From JAVBPA01 sp031549925 (GTDB lineage Bacteria; Bacillota; Clostridia; Oscillospirales; CAG-272): a stretch of DNA of 40,794 nt. Shown one piece after another: positions 1 to 8,824 of the stretch; the stretch's first letter is position 1, and every line of letters starts with the position of its first letter. The DNA is taken from the NCBI GenBank assembly GCA_031549925.1, contig JAVBPA010000002.1, forward strand, positions 1 to 40,794. The letters run 5' to 3'. Position numbers and translations under genes: made by a program. The notes beneath the pieces are model-generated. The model saw only the letters and a program-made list of their open reading frames with translations. It had not been told where the DNA came from and searched no databases.

Positions 1-432
1 TCTGATTTTCCTGAAGCCAAAGCAATCGGTTTATCGGAATTTGATGTTTTTGAAAAAAGTGTTCCCGGCGGAGATATGTTAAACTTTTTAGGATTTAATT
101 TGGATTTATGCAGAGAAATCGGAGTATTTGTCCGTCCGAAAACATTTAATTTTATTACAAATTATGATAAACCCTACCGGATGAATTTTGAAAATATTTG
201 GACAAGCGAAACGCATATATTTAAAATTTATAATGATAATCTTCCTTCTATGATGATGTTTAGAGATTCATTCAGCAGTAATCTCATAAACTTCATGGCA
301 CAAAACTTTAAAACTTCATATTTTAACGGTATGTGGTCATATGGTATTGATATGAATTATTTAGAAAAAAATCAGCCCGATTATGTTATATTCGAAGGTG
401 TCGAACGCAATATTGATAGTATAGGTTCTTAA
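1..432 (+). CDS. DHHW/AlgX-type SGNH acyltransferase-like protein, C-terminal part
   Basis: The reading frame is open from base 1, so the start lies outside the window; the Met codon at 76 is internal. The visible 143 residues contain a VPGGDML stretch that matches EPGGDLA in the next gene, then MFRDSFSSNL and a closing PDYVIFEGVERN that match TDSFGANL and PDYYITVSVERN of the neighbour. These are the C-terminal landmarks of the DHHW/AlgX-AlgJ family, whose characterised members O-acetylate extracellular polysaccharides; the Ser of DSF would be the catalytic nucleophile. The stop lies 3 nt before the next start, so the two are probably one transcript and tandem paralogues. The family call comes from motifs; the polymer and acyl group are unknown. 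Confidence 0.75.
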   Translation, partial: SDFPEAKAIGLSEFDVFEKSVPGGDMLNFLGFNLDLCREIGVFVRPKTFNFITNYDKPYRMNFENIWTSETHIFKIYNDNLPSMMMFRDSFSSNLINFMAQNFKTSYFNGMWSYGIDMNYLEKNQPDYVIFEGVERNIDSIGS

Positions 433-435
433 ATT

Positions 436-2538
436 ATGAAAAATAAATTAGAAAAAATAACAACAATTTTATTGATTTTATTGATAACTTGTTCTGCTTT
501 ATCATGTTCCGCCGGAAAAGAATCAGGTGATGTTTTATTTGGTAAAAACAATTTTTTGTTTCTAAAAAACGCGGAATATTATGATTATGAATCAGATTTC
601 CGGGGAGAAATTCCTTATTCTGAAAAAGATCTTGATAAAATATTAAAAGCATTAAAAAAACGTACAATCGCATACGCAAACAATAACTCTATCTACATGA
701 CGGCTGTAATACCGAACGCCCAGACAGTTTACAGTGAAAATCTCCCTTCTTCTTACGGCGAAAAAGGAAAAACCCGCCTTGAACAATTAACAGATTATTT
801 ATCGGATAATAATTACAGTTATTTTATAAACTTAACTGATACTTTAATAAATGCCAAAGATAACGGTCAATTATATAATAATACAGAAAATTCTGTAAAT
901 GCTTTAGGTTATTATTATATATACGAAAAAATATTTAATTCGATACCGCAGGAAATGCGGAAAAAAAATAATATAAACGCAACTCTCGCGGATCATATAA
1001 CAAACAGCAAAACAGAAGGGCTGTCCCTTGCCGTATCCGCTAAAAAAAATGTGCAAAACAATTCCTACAAACTTGATTTATCGGAAGATGAAAAATATTA
1101 CACTCTTCTCGGAACAAGTGAAGTTTTACTATCTTCTTTTATTAAAATAGGATACAAAAGTGTAGTTCCGACAATTCCCGCTATGCTTATTAATTATAAC
1201 CGGGAATCAGAGCTTGATAGTTTTATACCTTATTTTTCCAGCACATTTGGAAGCGTAGGTTATAAAAAAGGATTTGAATTTTCTATAAATGCGGTAAATT
1301 CAATATCTCCCAAAATTGCCGTACAATTAATTTATGAAGACGAACTTTATACATTGCTTGACAATGATATAAACAATTCTTATAACGCGGCACTTAAACC
1401 GGGAGACGATACTTCAGTAACAATGACTCCGGTAGTCACAGGATATGTAAATACTACAAAAGATGTCGCTTGTATCATATGCACTGTAGAAGAAGGCTCA
1501 GCAGTTACAATATCAGGTACATCATTTGATTCCTATATAGAATATCCGCAGGATGAAAGGCTCATATTCAGTGTGAATTTAAGTGATGCTTCGGAAACTG
1601 TAACAATTACCGCACAAGTGGAAGGAAAAGATGAAAGCAGTCCTATTGAAGTTAATGTCTCAAAAAAAGATTCATCTCTTACGGTTTTCGCAGGAAAATA
1701 TTCACAGCTTCATTATCCTGACACACTCGCAGATTATTATTGTACAAACTTATATACAGAAGCTAAACTAAACAATATTGAATCAAAGCTTATGAAAAAG
1801 CTTGAAAAAATTCGGAAATCAAGCGGAAAAAATACTAAATTGTTATTTTTAATTCCTGCTGATGCTATAACAGCTTATCCTGAAACTGCTACTGATGAAA
1901 TGACAGCAAAAAAAACATCGGATTATTCGAGACTTCAACAGGTAACTGATTATTTTGCGGAAAATGATGATATTATTATTGTTAACACAACATCAATTTT
2001 ACATGAAAACAAGGATAAAGGAAAACTTTATTATCAAACAGATACACACTGGAATACTCTCGGGGCTTATTTCGGATATTACGCTATGATGCAGGCAATT
2101 GCCAATGACGGATTCCCCGCTGCCGCTCCGAGAGAATTAGATCAATATAAAATTGAAAAAAGACTTGAACCGGGCGGAGATTTAGCAAGCTTTTTAGGTA
2201 TTGATACAAATTTGGTAAGCGAAAATAAAACATATTGTATACCCAATTTCAAGAACCGCGCTGTTATAACTGATTATTATACCGGTAAATCATACTATGA
2301 TTACAGCAGTCAAATAAAATGCGTGGTAGATGAATCAAATTTACCCAACGCAATTATGATTACTGATTCCTTCGGTGCAAATTTATTCGATTTTGTTTCA
2401 GATGCTTTCGGTTATTTTGTCCGCCAAACTATGTGGGAATATAAAACCGATTATTCTTTGATTGAAGAAGTTAAACCTGATTATTATATAACTGTATCTG
2501 TAGAACGTAATTTGGCAAATCTCCTCTACACTCCTTAA
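436..2538 (+). CDS. Lipoprotein with degenerate plus intact DHHW/SGNH acyltransferase-like domains
   Basis: This 700-residue protein opens with a basic end, a hydrophobic segment and a lipobox-like ALSC (Cys about 24), so it is predicted to be membrane anchored outside the cell. The C-terminal domain (about 410-700) has D536-T-H538-W539, EPGGDLASFLG and TDS645FG, the full active-site set of DHHW/AlgX-type polysaccharide O-acyltransferases. The N-terminal domain (about 30-310) follows the same plan: TENSVNALGYYYIYEK aligns with TDTHWNTLGAYFGYYA, and SPKIAVQLIYEDEL with KPDYYITVSVERNL. It has lost the Asp, His, Trp and Ser. A beta-rich Ig-like linker (about 325-405) joins them. The likely role is surface glycan acylation with a pseudoenzyme module for binding; that role is inferred. 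Confidence 0.75.
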   Translation: MKNKLEKITTILLILLITCSALSCSAGKESGDVLFGKNNFLFLKNAEYYDYESDFRGEIPYSEKDLDKILKALKKRTIAYANNNSIYMTAVIPNAQTVYSENLPSSYGEKGKTRLEQLTDYLSDNNYSYFINLTDTLINAKDNGQLYNNTENSVNALGYYYIYEKIFNSIPQEMRKKNNINATLADHITNSKTEGLSLAVSAKKNVQNNSYKLDLSEDEKYYTLLGTSEVLLSSFIKIGYKSVVPTIPAMLINYNRESELDSFIPYFSSTFGSVGYKKGFEFSINAVNSISPKIAVQLIYEDELYTLLDNDINNSYNAALKPGDDTSVTMTPVVTGYVNTTKDVACIICTVEEGSAVTISGTSFDSYIEYPQDERLIFSVNLSDASETVTITAQVEGKDESSPIEVNVSKKDSSLTVFAGKYSQLHYPDTLADYYCTNLYTEAKLNNIESKLMKKLEKIRKSSGKNTKLLFLIPADAITAYPETATDEMTAKKTSDYSRLQQVTDYFAENDDIIIVNTTSILHENKDKGKLYYQTDTHWNTLGAYFGYYAMMQAIANDGFPAAAPRELDQYKIEKRLEPGGDLASFLGIDTNLVSENKTYCIPNFKNRAVITDYYTGKSYYDYSSQIKCVVDESNLPNAIMITDSFGANLFDFVSDAFGYFVRQTMWEYKTDYSLIEEVKPDYYITVSVERNLANLLYTP

Positions 2539-2551
2539 AAACATTGAGGAA

Positions 2552-2606
2552 CGGAGCACGGGGACGCACGGCTTTTTTGTAAAAAAGCCTGGCAAAAAAC
2601 TTTGCT
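2552..2606 (+). repeat. Dispersed palindromic repeat, copy A
   Basis: The core is GGCTTTTTT-GT-AAAAAAGCC (2570-2589), followed by TGGCAAAAAACTTTGC. Copy B at 2704-2755 is the same element inverted, including the outer arm (GGAGCACGGGG here, GGAACACGGAGG in B), and copy C lies at 35051-35090. The hairpin has no T-tract after it on this strand, so it is better described as a small dispersed repeat near gene ends than as a plain terminator. Confidence 0.7.
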
Positions 2607-2645
2607 TTAAAAACTTATATTTAATTTATAAAAACAAAAAAAATC

Positions 2646-2672
2646 GGCAGGAATAAATTTTCCTGCCTTTTT
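2646..2672. terminator. Bidirectional intrinsic terminator between convergent genes
   Basis: A perfect 7-bp stem GGCAGGA/TCCTGCC with an 8-nt loop is followed by TTTTT on the plus strand and preceded by an A-rich run (T-rich on the minus strand). It sits between the convergent acyltransferase-like and solute-binding genes, so it can serve both. Confidence 0.8.
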
Positions 2673-2703
2673 AAATGTTATCTATAAAAAAGTATTGCTA
2701 AAG

Positions 2704-2755
2704 AAAAAGTTTTTGCCAGGCTTTTTTCAAAAAAGCCGCGTACCTCCGTGTTCCA
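2704..2755 (-). repeat. Dispersed palindromic repeat, copy B (inverted)
   Basis: AAGTTTTTGCCAGGCTTTTTT continues into CAAAAAAGCCGCGTAC with a self-complementary core. It is the inverse of copy A about 100 nt upstream, and the two flank the terminator symmetrically. The orientation is the same as copy C at 35051. Confidence 0.7.
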
Positions 2756-2778
2756 TACCAAATATTCGCTTGCGGTAA

Positions 2779-4266
2779 TTAACCCGCTGTTCCGTCGTAT
2801 TCAGTGAACGCGCGGATTATTTTTTCATAATATTTAGTAAAAGCTTTCATATGCGAATCAACATATGAAGCGAATTTTTTATTTTTACTTTGAAGAAGTG
2901 TTTGCAAAGTAAAAGCATATCCCTGCCAATTATCAAATATATAAGTAAAATCCACTACTACACTGTCAATTATTTTATCAAGCATAGCGACAGATTCTTC
3001 ATCGCGGGTACCTTTTACTTTAAGCGCAACGTCGTAATAAACCGGAACTACTTTTTTCCAGCTTTCGGCAGTCATTGCTTCAGTAATAATACCAATTTTT
3101 TCGTAATTTGAAGCGGAAAGAGGAACTCCGAGTATAGCGTGATAACCGTCTATCATAGAATAATAATTATCCTGCTGTGAATCATATTTAGGATAAGGGA
3201 TTATCGAATAATCGTCTTTAAAATCGCGGAGTGCTGTCATTGCGTAATTAAATGTAGAAGCGCAAATCATCGTATTGCCTTTAGCGAATACATTCGTAGC
3301 GTATGAATGATCACTTCCTGATGAAGTTACTCCTTCTGTATCATAATAAAGCTTATATAAATCATCGAATATATCGGAATTACGCTGATTCATAAATTCT
3401 ATAACCGGTGTATAATTTTCATCGAAGCTCACGATAGGCATTTTAAAAGCCCAGGTAAATGTAACGGAAGGACTGAGCGAAGTTATTGCCAAACCATATT
3501 CGTCATCAACATCTTTTTTTGAGTTTCCGTTCAAATCTTTATAAATATTATTAACTGTTGTATTAAGTTTTTCCAAAGTCCATTCGCCTCGGTTGACAGT
3601 TTCAAATATATCTCCGATATTATAATTTTCAGCCAATTTTTTGTTAACATACATGCAATATGTACCGTTTATAACTGTTGTTGTATAATAGCTTGGTACC
3701 AATAACATTACATCGTTTATAGTCAACGCTTCAACAGAATTTTTATTCCACCATGGTTTTGTAAAATCTAAATAATCAATATCGTGCCAGTTAGTAAAAA
3801 TTTTGCCTGCAGCGTTGCCTCCTGCTACTATTGCATGACCCGCGTAAATATCGTATGAATCATCGGAGGTAAGAACGGCTTTTTCAATCAATGTACCTAT
3901 AGCCCGATGGTCTCCGTCTGCCATTTCAACAATTTCAGTATTAAATCTATCTGAAATATCCAGGTTTCTGTAATAAACAACATCATCGACAACATCGCCT
4001 GTTAAATCTTCGTAAGAGCCAATCATATTTGCACCGTCATTGTATGTCAAAACGCGGTATTTTTCTCCGTTTGCATTATATTCCGGTAAATTGTCAGATA
4101 TTTTAAGCCGGGAATCAAGCGTATCAGCTTCATCTTCCGTTTCTGTTAATGTTGTTGTATTGTTTTCAGAGTTTTCATTATTTTTATTAGCGCACGAAGA
4201 GAATACAGGCAATAATAAAGCGGCAGATAAAATCAAAGCTAAAATCCTAATTAATACTTTTTGCAT
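2779..4266 (-). CDS. Extracellular solute-binding lipoprotein (family 1-like)
   Basis: The start is the ATG at 4266, preceded by AAAGG 8 nt upstream; an in-frame ATG at 4308 would overlap the glycosyltransferase gene and has no ribosome site. The 495-residue product begins MQKVLIRILALILSAALL and has a lipobox ending FSSC, so the mature protein is lipid-anchored outside. The rest resembles family 1 ABC solute-binding proteins, with recurring aromatic residues and the stretch FAKGNTMICASTFNYA followed by YSIIPYPKYD, a typical hinge region (GKxAM, then PxPK). Its ligand is probably a carbohydrate. No permease or ATPase lies nearby, so its transporter must be elsewhere. It follows the glycosyltransferase by 25 nt and may be co-transcribed. 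Confidence 0.8.
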   Translation of the reverse strand: MQKVLIRILALILSAALLLPVFSSCANKNNENSENNTTTLTETEDEADTLDSRLKISDNLPEYNANGEKYRVLTYNDGANMIGSYEDLTGDVVDDVVYYRNLDISDRFNTEIVEMADGDHRAIGTLIEKAVLTSDDSYDIYAGHAIVAGGNAAGKIFTNWHDIDYLDFTKPWWNKNSVEALTINDVMLLVPSYYTTTVINGTYCMYVNKKLAENYNIGDIFETVNRGEWTLEKLNTTVNNIYKDLNGNSKKDVDDEYGLAITSLSPSVTFTWAFKMPIVSFDENYTPVIEFMNQRNSDIFDDLYKLYYDTEGVTSSGSDHSYATNVFAKGNTMICASTFNYAMTALRDFKDDYSIIPYPKYDSQQDNYYSMIDGYHAILGVPLSASNYEKIGIITEAMTAESWKKVVPVYYDVALKVKGTRDEESVAMLDKIIDSVVVDFTYIFDNWQGYAFTLQTLLQSKNKKFASYVDSHMKAFTKYYEKIIRAFTEYDGTAG

Positions 4267-4291
4267 TTTCAAAACCTTTCTTTGTAAAAAA

Positions 4292-5512
4292 TTATAATAC
4301 GAGATCATAAAATTTATTTATTTCATTTTCGTTACCAAAATATCGTTCTGTCAATTTATTTTTATAGGAATCCCGCAGTTTCGTGTCAGATAGCATAGAA
4401 GCGACTCCGCGGTAAATTGAATCCGAATCAATATTCGTTATAATGCCTAGTTCTCCGTTCTCCAGTTGTTCGTTTGCTGATAGATAATTTGTTACAACGA
4501 TAGGACGGCATAATATTTTTGCTTCTTCCACTGTGATAGGTTTTCCTTCATAACGTGAAGCTAAAACAAATATATCACACATCAGCAAATAAGGATAAGG
4601 ATTTTCCGTTTTACCTAGCAAAATCAACATGTCTGCCACTCCTTTTTCAACCGCAGACGATTTTATTTGATTAATCTCTTCTTCGTCCCCTCCTCCCAAT
4701 ATGTACCAGCGTACTTCAAATTCATCTTTTCTTAACTTGACCAAAACATCAACTATCAAATCGATTCCCTTTTGACTGCAAATACGGGCGATTGTCAATA
4801 TTCGTTTACCTTGATATTTAGGATCCGGATAATTTTTACCCTGAAGAGCCAAGCTTTGTATAAAAATAGGATTATTAATATTTTCGATAGTAATAAATTT
4901 TTGTGAAATCGAAGGGAATTTATTTTTAAGCTGTTCGTTTATTTTATTTGAAACACTAATTACCGAATCACATTTTTCAAAATAATATCCGTATAGTTTA
5001 TCATCGCGCGGAGGATTTTCGTAATCGAAATGAAGCCATGCGATTTTTTTTTCAGCTTTGACACATTCGATCATATAAAACATTGTACGGTCTCCCCAAA
5101 AAGCTGCGGCTATATCGTATTCTTCTTCAAGCTTTGTAAAGTGTTTTAAAAGCGAACACCATAATCGAGTTGCTGTATCAGCCCTTTTTTTAGGATTTAA
5201 AATAATTTTCACAAAATACGGAAGCACTTCGAAAAATATAAGAGGATTGTATTTTATAAAACATTTCCATATAGTTTTATAAGCATTTTTTTTAGAAAGC
5301 AGAAACATATCCGCATGAATTTGGTCCGGCAGCAATATAACATTTACTTGCGGAGGTATTTGCGGAAGCAGTTCTCCCTGCTTTTTTACAAGAAGTAGAG
5401 TTACATCAAATAAATTATAATCGAGTGTGTTTGCAAACGATATAAAAGATTTTTCACTCCCCGCGCAGTTCATTGTTATCCCAAGTACCAAAAGCTTTTT
5501 TTTATTATTCAT
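4292..5512 (-). CDS. Glycosyltransferase, GT4-like GT-B fold
   Basis: This 406-residue cytoplasmic protein starts KKLLVLGITMNCAGSEKSF, the N-terminal Rossmann beta strand and sugar-acceptor loop typical of GT4. The C-terminal half has RILTIARICSQKGIDL (nucleotide-sugar domain entry), WYILGGGDEEEI, and ASRYEGKPITVEEAKILCRP, the EGxP...EA signature that binds the donor diphosphate. The enzyme would transfer a sugar from an NDP or UDP donor to a glycan; donor and acceptor are not readable from sequence. It lies 31 nt after the nucleotidyltransferase-like gene and before a solute-binding lipoprotein, suggesting a surface-polysaccharide operon. The ribosome site is weak. Confidence 0.85.
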   Translation of the reverse strand: MNNKKKLLVLGITMNCAGSEKSFISFANTLDYNLFDVTLLLVKKQGELLPQIPPQVNVILLPDQIHADMFLLSKKNAYKTIWKCFIKYNPLIFFEVLPYFVKIILNPKKRADTATRLWCSLLKHFTKLEEEYDIAAAFWGDRTMFYMIECVKAEKKIAWLHFDYENPPRDDKLYGYYFEKCDSVISVSNKINEQLKNKFPSISQKFITIENINNPIFIQSLALQGKNYPDPKYQGKRILTIARICSQKGIDLIVDVLVKLRKDEFEVRWYILGGGDEEEINQIKSSAVEKGVADMLILLGKTENPYPYLLMCDIFVLASRYEGKPITVEEAKILCRPIVVTNYLSANEQLENGELGIITNIDSDSIYRGVASMLSDTKLRDSYKNKLTERYFGNENEINKFYDLVL

Positions 5513-5543
5513 TTTTATTTATATCCGATCCAAATTCAAAATA

Positions 5544-6728
5544 TCAAAAATTAAAATCCAATCCGACTTTATTTAATTCCTCTTTATATTTATTTATATT
5601 TTCGCTAGTAGTTATTGTAAAATCATGATTTACCTTTTTGATTTTATTTTTTTTGTCTTTTTTTATAAAAACAATATTAAAAATACGGGCAAGCCAAAAA
5701 AAAGGAAGCAATACGGGTGCTTTTTTTAATATAGGATAATTGTATGACATTAAATCGTAAGGTAATAATATCATTTTTATCAGCTTTTTAATTTTTATAA
5801 AAACAATTGATTTAATATTTTTTGATTCTTTAAATGAAGAAGAAATTACACTGTTTTCATGAGTTCCGTATACACCGCTCTCGAATACTCTTTTTGTGAT
5901 TAAATCTGTAATTTCATCGGGTTCTCTTCCATTAAACCAAACATCAAGAGTCTTTTTTGTATTCAAATAGAAATCATACAATTTTATTTTTGAAAGTTCA
6001 TTTTTTATATATTCATTATCAAGAGATGTATATGTTTTTTCATATAAATACAAATCAATTAAATGCTTTAATCCAATTCCGCTGTCTCTGTAATGCTTTG
6101 AATAATGGGTAAACAAAAAAACAAATTCGTCTTCTCCCCGAAGTTCGTATTTATTTTTTTCCGATAATCTCGCTAACCGCCAACCGTCATTATAATATGT
6201 AAAAAAATCTTTATTATATGAAGGTATCAATTTTTTATGAAGCTCAACATTTAAAAATGTCGGTTTTCTCCATATATATTCATGGTCGCTTTCTTTGTAT
6301 TTTATATAACCGAGTGATTTCATTATATTTATAATTTTATCATATTGTTCGGTTTTTATTAAAATATCGACGTCACTCATGGATCTCATTGCGGTAACAG
6401 GATATAAAGATTTAATGTTAATACCCTTTAGAGGCATATAATCGATTGAATTATCGTTAAATTTCTTATAAATCAAATTAATTTCACAAAGCTGTCTTTC
6501 TTCTATAATAGAATCATTTATCGCAGAAAATCTGTATATTTTACCAATTTCAGAAGATAAAATAATATTAGAATTTTTTATTCCGTAATAAATAAGAGTA
6601 TTTATCTGATGTTCGCACGCAATTTTATAAGCATTTTCGAAATCATAATTTTTTGGTAATTTTACAATTTCACCTGTCAGCGCGCTTTTTATCAGCGATA
6701 TAATACCATATGTTGTTTCTATGTCCAT
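5544..6728 (-). CDS. Nucleotidyltransferase-fold protein, NTP_transf_5-like
   Basis: This 394-residue protein contains MPLKGINIKSLYP followed by RSMSDVDILIK, the K-G...D-x-D pattern of the NTP_transf_5 (PF14907-type) branch of the nucleotidyltransferase fold; the DVD pair would bind metal. A later HKKLIPSYN stretch and a helical C-terminal half with a basic tail (KKDKKNKIKKVNHD) complete it. Members of this group are common in capsule and exopolysaccharide clusters of gut bacteria, but their substrate has not been settled. It is first in a minus-strand unit with the GT4 gene and is read from a promoter at 6767-6795. The fold assignment is good; the function is open. Confidence 0.7.
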   Translation of the reverse strand: MDIETTYGIISLIKSALTGEIVKLPKNYDFENAYKIACEHQINTLIYYGIKNSNIILSSEIGKIYRFSAINDSIIEERQLCEINLIYKKFNDNSIDYMPLKGINIKSLYPVTAMRSMSDVDILIKTEQYDKIINIMKSLGYIKYKESDHEYIWRKPTFLNVELHKKLIPSYNKDFFTYYNDGWRLARLSEKNKYELRGEDEFVFLFTHYSKHYRDSGIGLKHLIDLYLYEKTYTSLDNEYIKNELSKIKLYDFYLNTKKTLDVWFNGREPDEITDLITKRVFESGVYGTHENSVISSSFKESKNIKSIVFIKIKKLIKMILLPYDLMSYNYPILKKAPVLLPFFWLARIFNIVFIKKDKKNKIKKVNHDFTITTSENINKYKEELNKVGLDFNF

Positions 6729-6766
6729 TTCATTCTTTCATAAAAAAAATACATTAACTATACTTA

Positions 6767-6795
6767 ATTTTAGCATATTTTAATAATAAAATCAA
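6767..6795 (-). promoter_or_regulatory. Sigma-A type promoter for the 6728-2779 unit
   Basis: On the minus strand TTGATT (6790-6795), a 17-nt spacer and TAAAAT (6767-6772) match the -35/-10 pattern, about 40 nt upstream of the nucleotidyltransferase start. Confidence 0.6.
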
Positions 6796-6838
6796 GCTAA
6801 TAAAAATATTATTTACTATTTTAAAAGATATAATATTA

Positions 6839-6867
6839 TTTACAAAAATAGAGGTGTATGATATAAT
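6839..6867 (+). promoter_or_regulatory. Sigma-A promoter giving an apparently leaderless transcript
   Basis: TTTACA (6839-6844), a 17-nt spacer and a perfect TATAAT (6862-6867) end only six bases before the ATG at 6874. Transcription would therefore begin at or next to the start codon. The only purine-rich stretch, GAGGTG at 6851, lies inside the promoter spacer and could not act as a ribosome site. Confidence 0.75.
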
Positions 6868-6873
6868 TATCGA

Positions 6874-7689
6874 ATGAAAAAATTATATGTATCGGATTTA
6901 GACGGAACTCTTTTAAATTCTTCCGCCGAACTTACAAAAAAATCCATAGAAAAAATCAACATGCTTTACGAAAAAAATATTTATTTTACCGCGGCGACCG
7001 CAAGAACTCCCGCGACAGTAAAGCATATTTTAGCAGGTTGTAATTTAATGCTTCCGGTTATAGTATTAAGCGGCGTATGTTTGTATGATATAAAAACGAA
7101 CGAATATTCGAAAATCGAATATATAAATAGAAATTCATACGAAATTCTTACCGGTTTAATTGATTCTTTCGGTCTTTCGGGATTTATGTATACTATTGAA
7201 AACAACACTCAGCATACATATTATCAGAATCTTTCTTCACCGAATGCTGAAGCTTTCGTTTCTGAAAGAATAAAAAAATACGGTAAAATATTTATTCAAA
7301 CTGATAATTTTTTATCTCTTGATAAAACAATATATTATTCCGTTTCAGACAAACATGAAAAACTTGATGAAGCTTATTCCGAATTTAAAAAAATTCCTGA
7401 TTTAAACACGGAATACTACCGCGATATTTACAACGAAGATTTTTGGTATCTTGAAATTTCTTCAAAAAATGCTTCTAAATATAATGCGGTAATACAACTT
7501 AAAAAAGAATACGGTTTTGATTTTGTAACGGGTTTCGGTGATAATTTAAATGATTTGCCGCTTTTTTTAGCGTGTGATAAAAAAATAGCAGTTTCAACGG
7601 CACGTGAACAGCTTCTTCGAAAAGCCGATTTAATAATTGATTATGAAGATGGCGAAGGAGTTATTGATTATATAATATCTCAATTATAA
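6874..7689 (+). CDS. HAD-superfamily phosphatase, Cof type
   Basis: This 271-residue cytoplasmic enzyme has all HAD motifs: VSDLDGTLL at the N-terminus (Asp8 nucleophile, Asp10 acid/base), a Ser/Thr region after ATARTPATVKHIL, the Lys of KYNAVIQLKKEYG, and GFGDNLNDLPL for Mg binding. The large C2-type cap between motifs II and III is that of the Cof/YbiV group, which dephosphorylates sugar phosphates and other small phosphoesters. The start is fixed because motif I begins at residue 6. No Shine-Dalgarno site precedes it and the promoter abuts the ATG. The substrate cannot be named. Confidence 0.9.
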   Translation: MKKLYVSDLDGTLLNSSAELTKKSIEKINMLYEKNIYFTAATARTPATVKHILAGCNLMLPVIVLSGVCLYDIKTNEYSKIEYINRNSYEILTGLIDSFGLSGFMYTIENNTQHTYYQNLSSPNAEAFVSERIKKYGKIFIQTDNFLSLDKTIYYSVSDKHEKLDEAYSEFKKIPDLNTEYYRDIYNEDFWYLEISSKNASKYNAVIQLKKEYGFDFVTGFGDNLNDLPLFLACDKKIAVSTAREQLLRKADLIIDYEDGEGVIDYIISQL

Positions 7690-7737
7690 TAAAAACATAT
7701 TATTCTAATTTATTTTTTTATGATAACGGAAAAAAAT

Positions 7738-8823
7738 ATGTCAAAATTTAAAAATTTTTTATCTCATAAACCCGAATCTCCGTTTTATCAATGTGAATTC
7801 GGTTATTATTGTCTTGATAAATGGCGTGAAGACGGGAAAATAGACGACAGTTCCGATTTAAATAAATTATTCGGTTTTGACAAAAACGAAATATATTGGC
7901 TAACCGATGCCGGAGGGTGCAACGCGCCATTTATTCCTCCATTTGAAACGGAAATTTTGCAGGATTTCGGGGAAACCGAGCTTGTGCGTGACAATGCGGG
8001 ACGCCATGTCAAATATTTTAAGGGAAGACGTAACGGATTTATGCCGGAATATGTAGATCATCCTGTGAAAGATAAAAAATCATGGGAAGAACTATGTTTA
8101 TGGAGACTAGATCCTAAAACTCCGGAGAGAATTAAAAATACTACTCAAAACGCGATAAACTCAAGTATTGCCCGAAATAACGGTATGAGCATAAAAGTAT
8201 ATCTTGTCGGCGGTTATATGTATCTGCGAAGTTTAATAGGTCCTCTTGAAATTATGTATTTGTCATACGACAATCCTGAACTTATTCATGAATGTATGAA
8301 AGCTTGGCTTGAGCTTTGCTCTGTAACATTGGGTATATATCAAAAACATACGGAAATTGATATAGTTTTGTTTGACGAAGATATCTGTTATAAAAATTCA
8401 TCTCTCATTTCTCCTAGCATGATACGCGAATTTTTATTTCCGTATTACAATCAACTAATATGTGAAATAAATACCGGAAATAAAAGCGGCAAGCCAAAAA
8501 TTGAACTTGCCACCGATGGGTTTACACCTTCTGTTATGGATTTATATATCTCTTGCGGATTTAATTACTTTTCTCCGTTTGAAGTTGCCGCAGGATGCGA
8601 TATTGTGGAAATCGGAAATAAATATCCTGATATATTACTGACCGGAGGTATTGATAAACGCATACTTGCTTCGGACATTGAATCAATCGATAGAATGTGT
8701 AAAAGTATATTTCCGTTTATGTCAAAACGCGGAGGTTATTTCCCGACTTGCGACCACGGGGTTCCGGAAGAAGTGCCGTTTGAAAATTATCTCCATTACC
8801 GGAAACGTTGTTTGGAATATTAA
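7738..8823 (+). CDS. Uroporphyrinogen decarboxylase-superfamily protein, not HemE
   Basis: I prefer the ATG at 7738, which has CGGAA upstream; the ATG at 7720 has none. The 361-residue product shows the URO-D barrel layout: VYLVGGYMYLRSLIGPLEIM, FDEDICYKNSSLISP, then IELATDGFTPSVMDLYISCG, SPFEVAAGCDIVEI, ILLTGGIDKRIL and the closing YFPTCDHGVPEEVPFENY. The HemE N-terminal signature (RPPxWxMRQAGR) is missing, so it is not the haem enzyme. The corrinoid methyltransferases of this fold (MtaA/CmuA) use His-x-Cys, and here that site reads ATDG. It belongs to the large uncharacterised URO-D paralogues of anaerobes. Its stop lies one base from that of the convergent serpin gene. Confidence 0.75.
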   Translation: MSKFKNFLSHKPESPFYQCEFGYYCLDKWREDGKIDDSSDLNKLFGFDKNEIYWLTDAGGCNAPFIPPFETEILQDFGETELVRDNAGRHVKYFKGRRNGFMPEYVDHPVKDKKSWEELCLWRLDPKTPERIKNTTQNAINSSIARNNGMSIKVYLVGGYMYLRSLIGPLEIMYLSYDNPELIHECMKAWLELCSVTLGIYQKHTEIDIVLFDEDICYKNSSLISPSMIREFLFPYYNQLICEINTGNKSGKPKIELATDGFTPSVMDLYISCGFNYFSPFEVAAGCDIVEIGNKYPDILLTGGIDKRILASDIESIDRMCKSIFPFMSKRGGYFPTCDHGVPEEVPFENYLHYRKRCLEY

Positions 8824-8824
8824 T

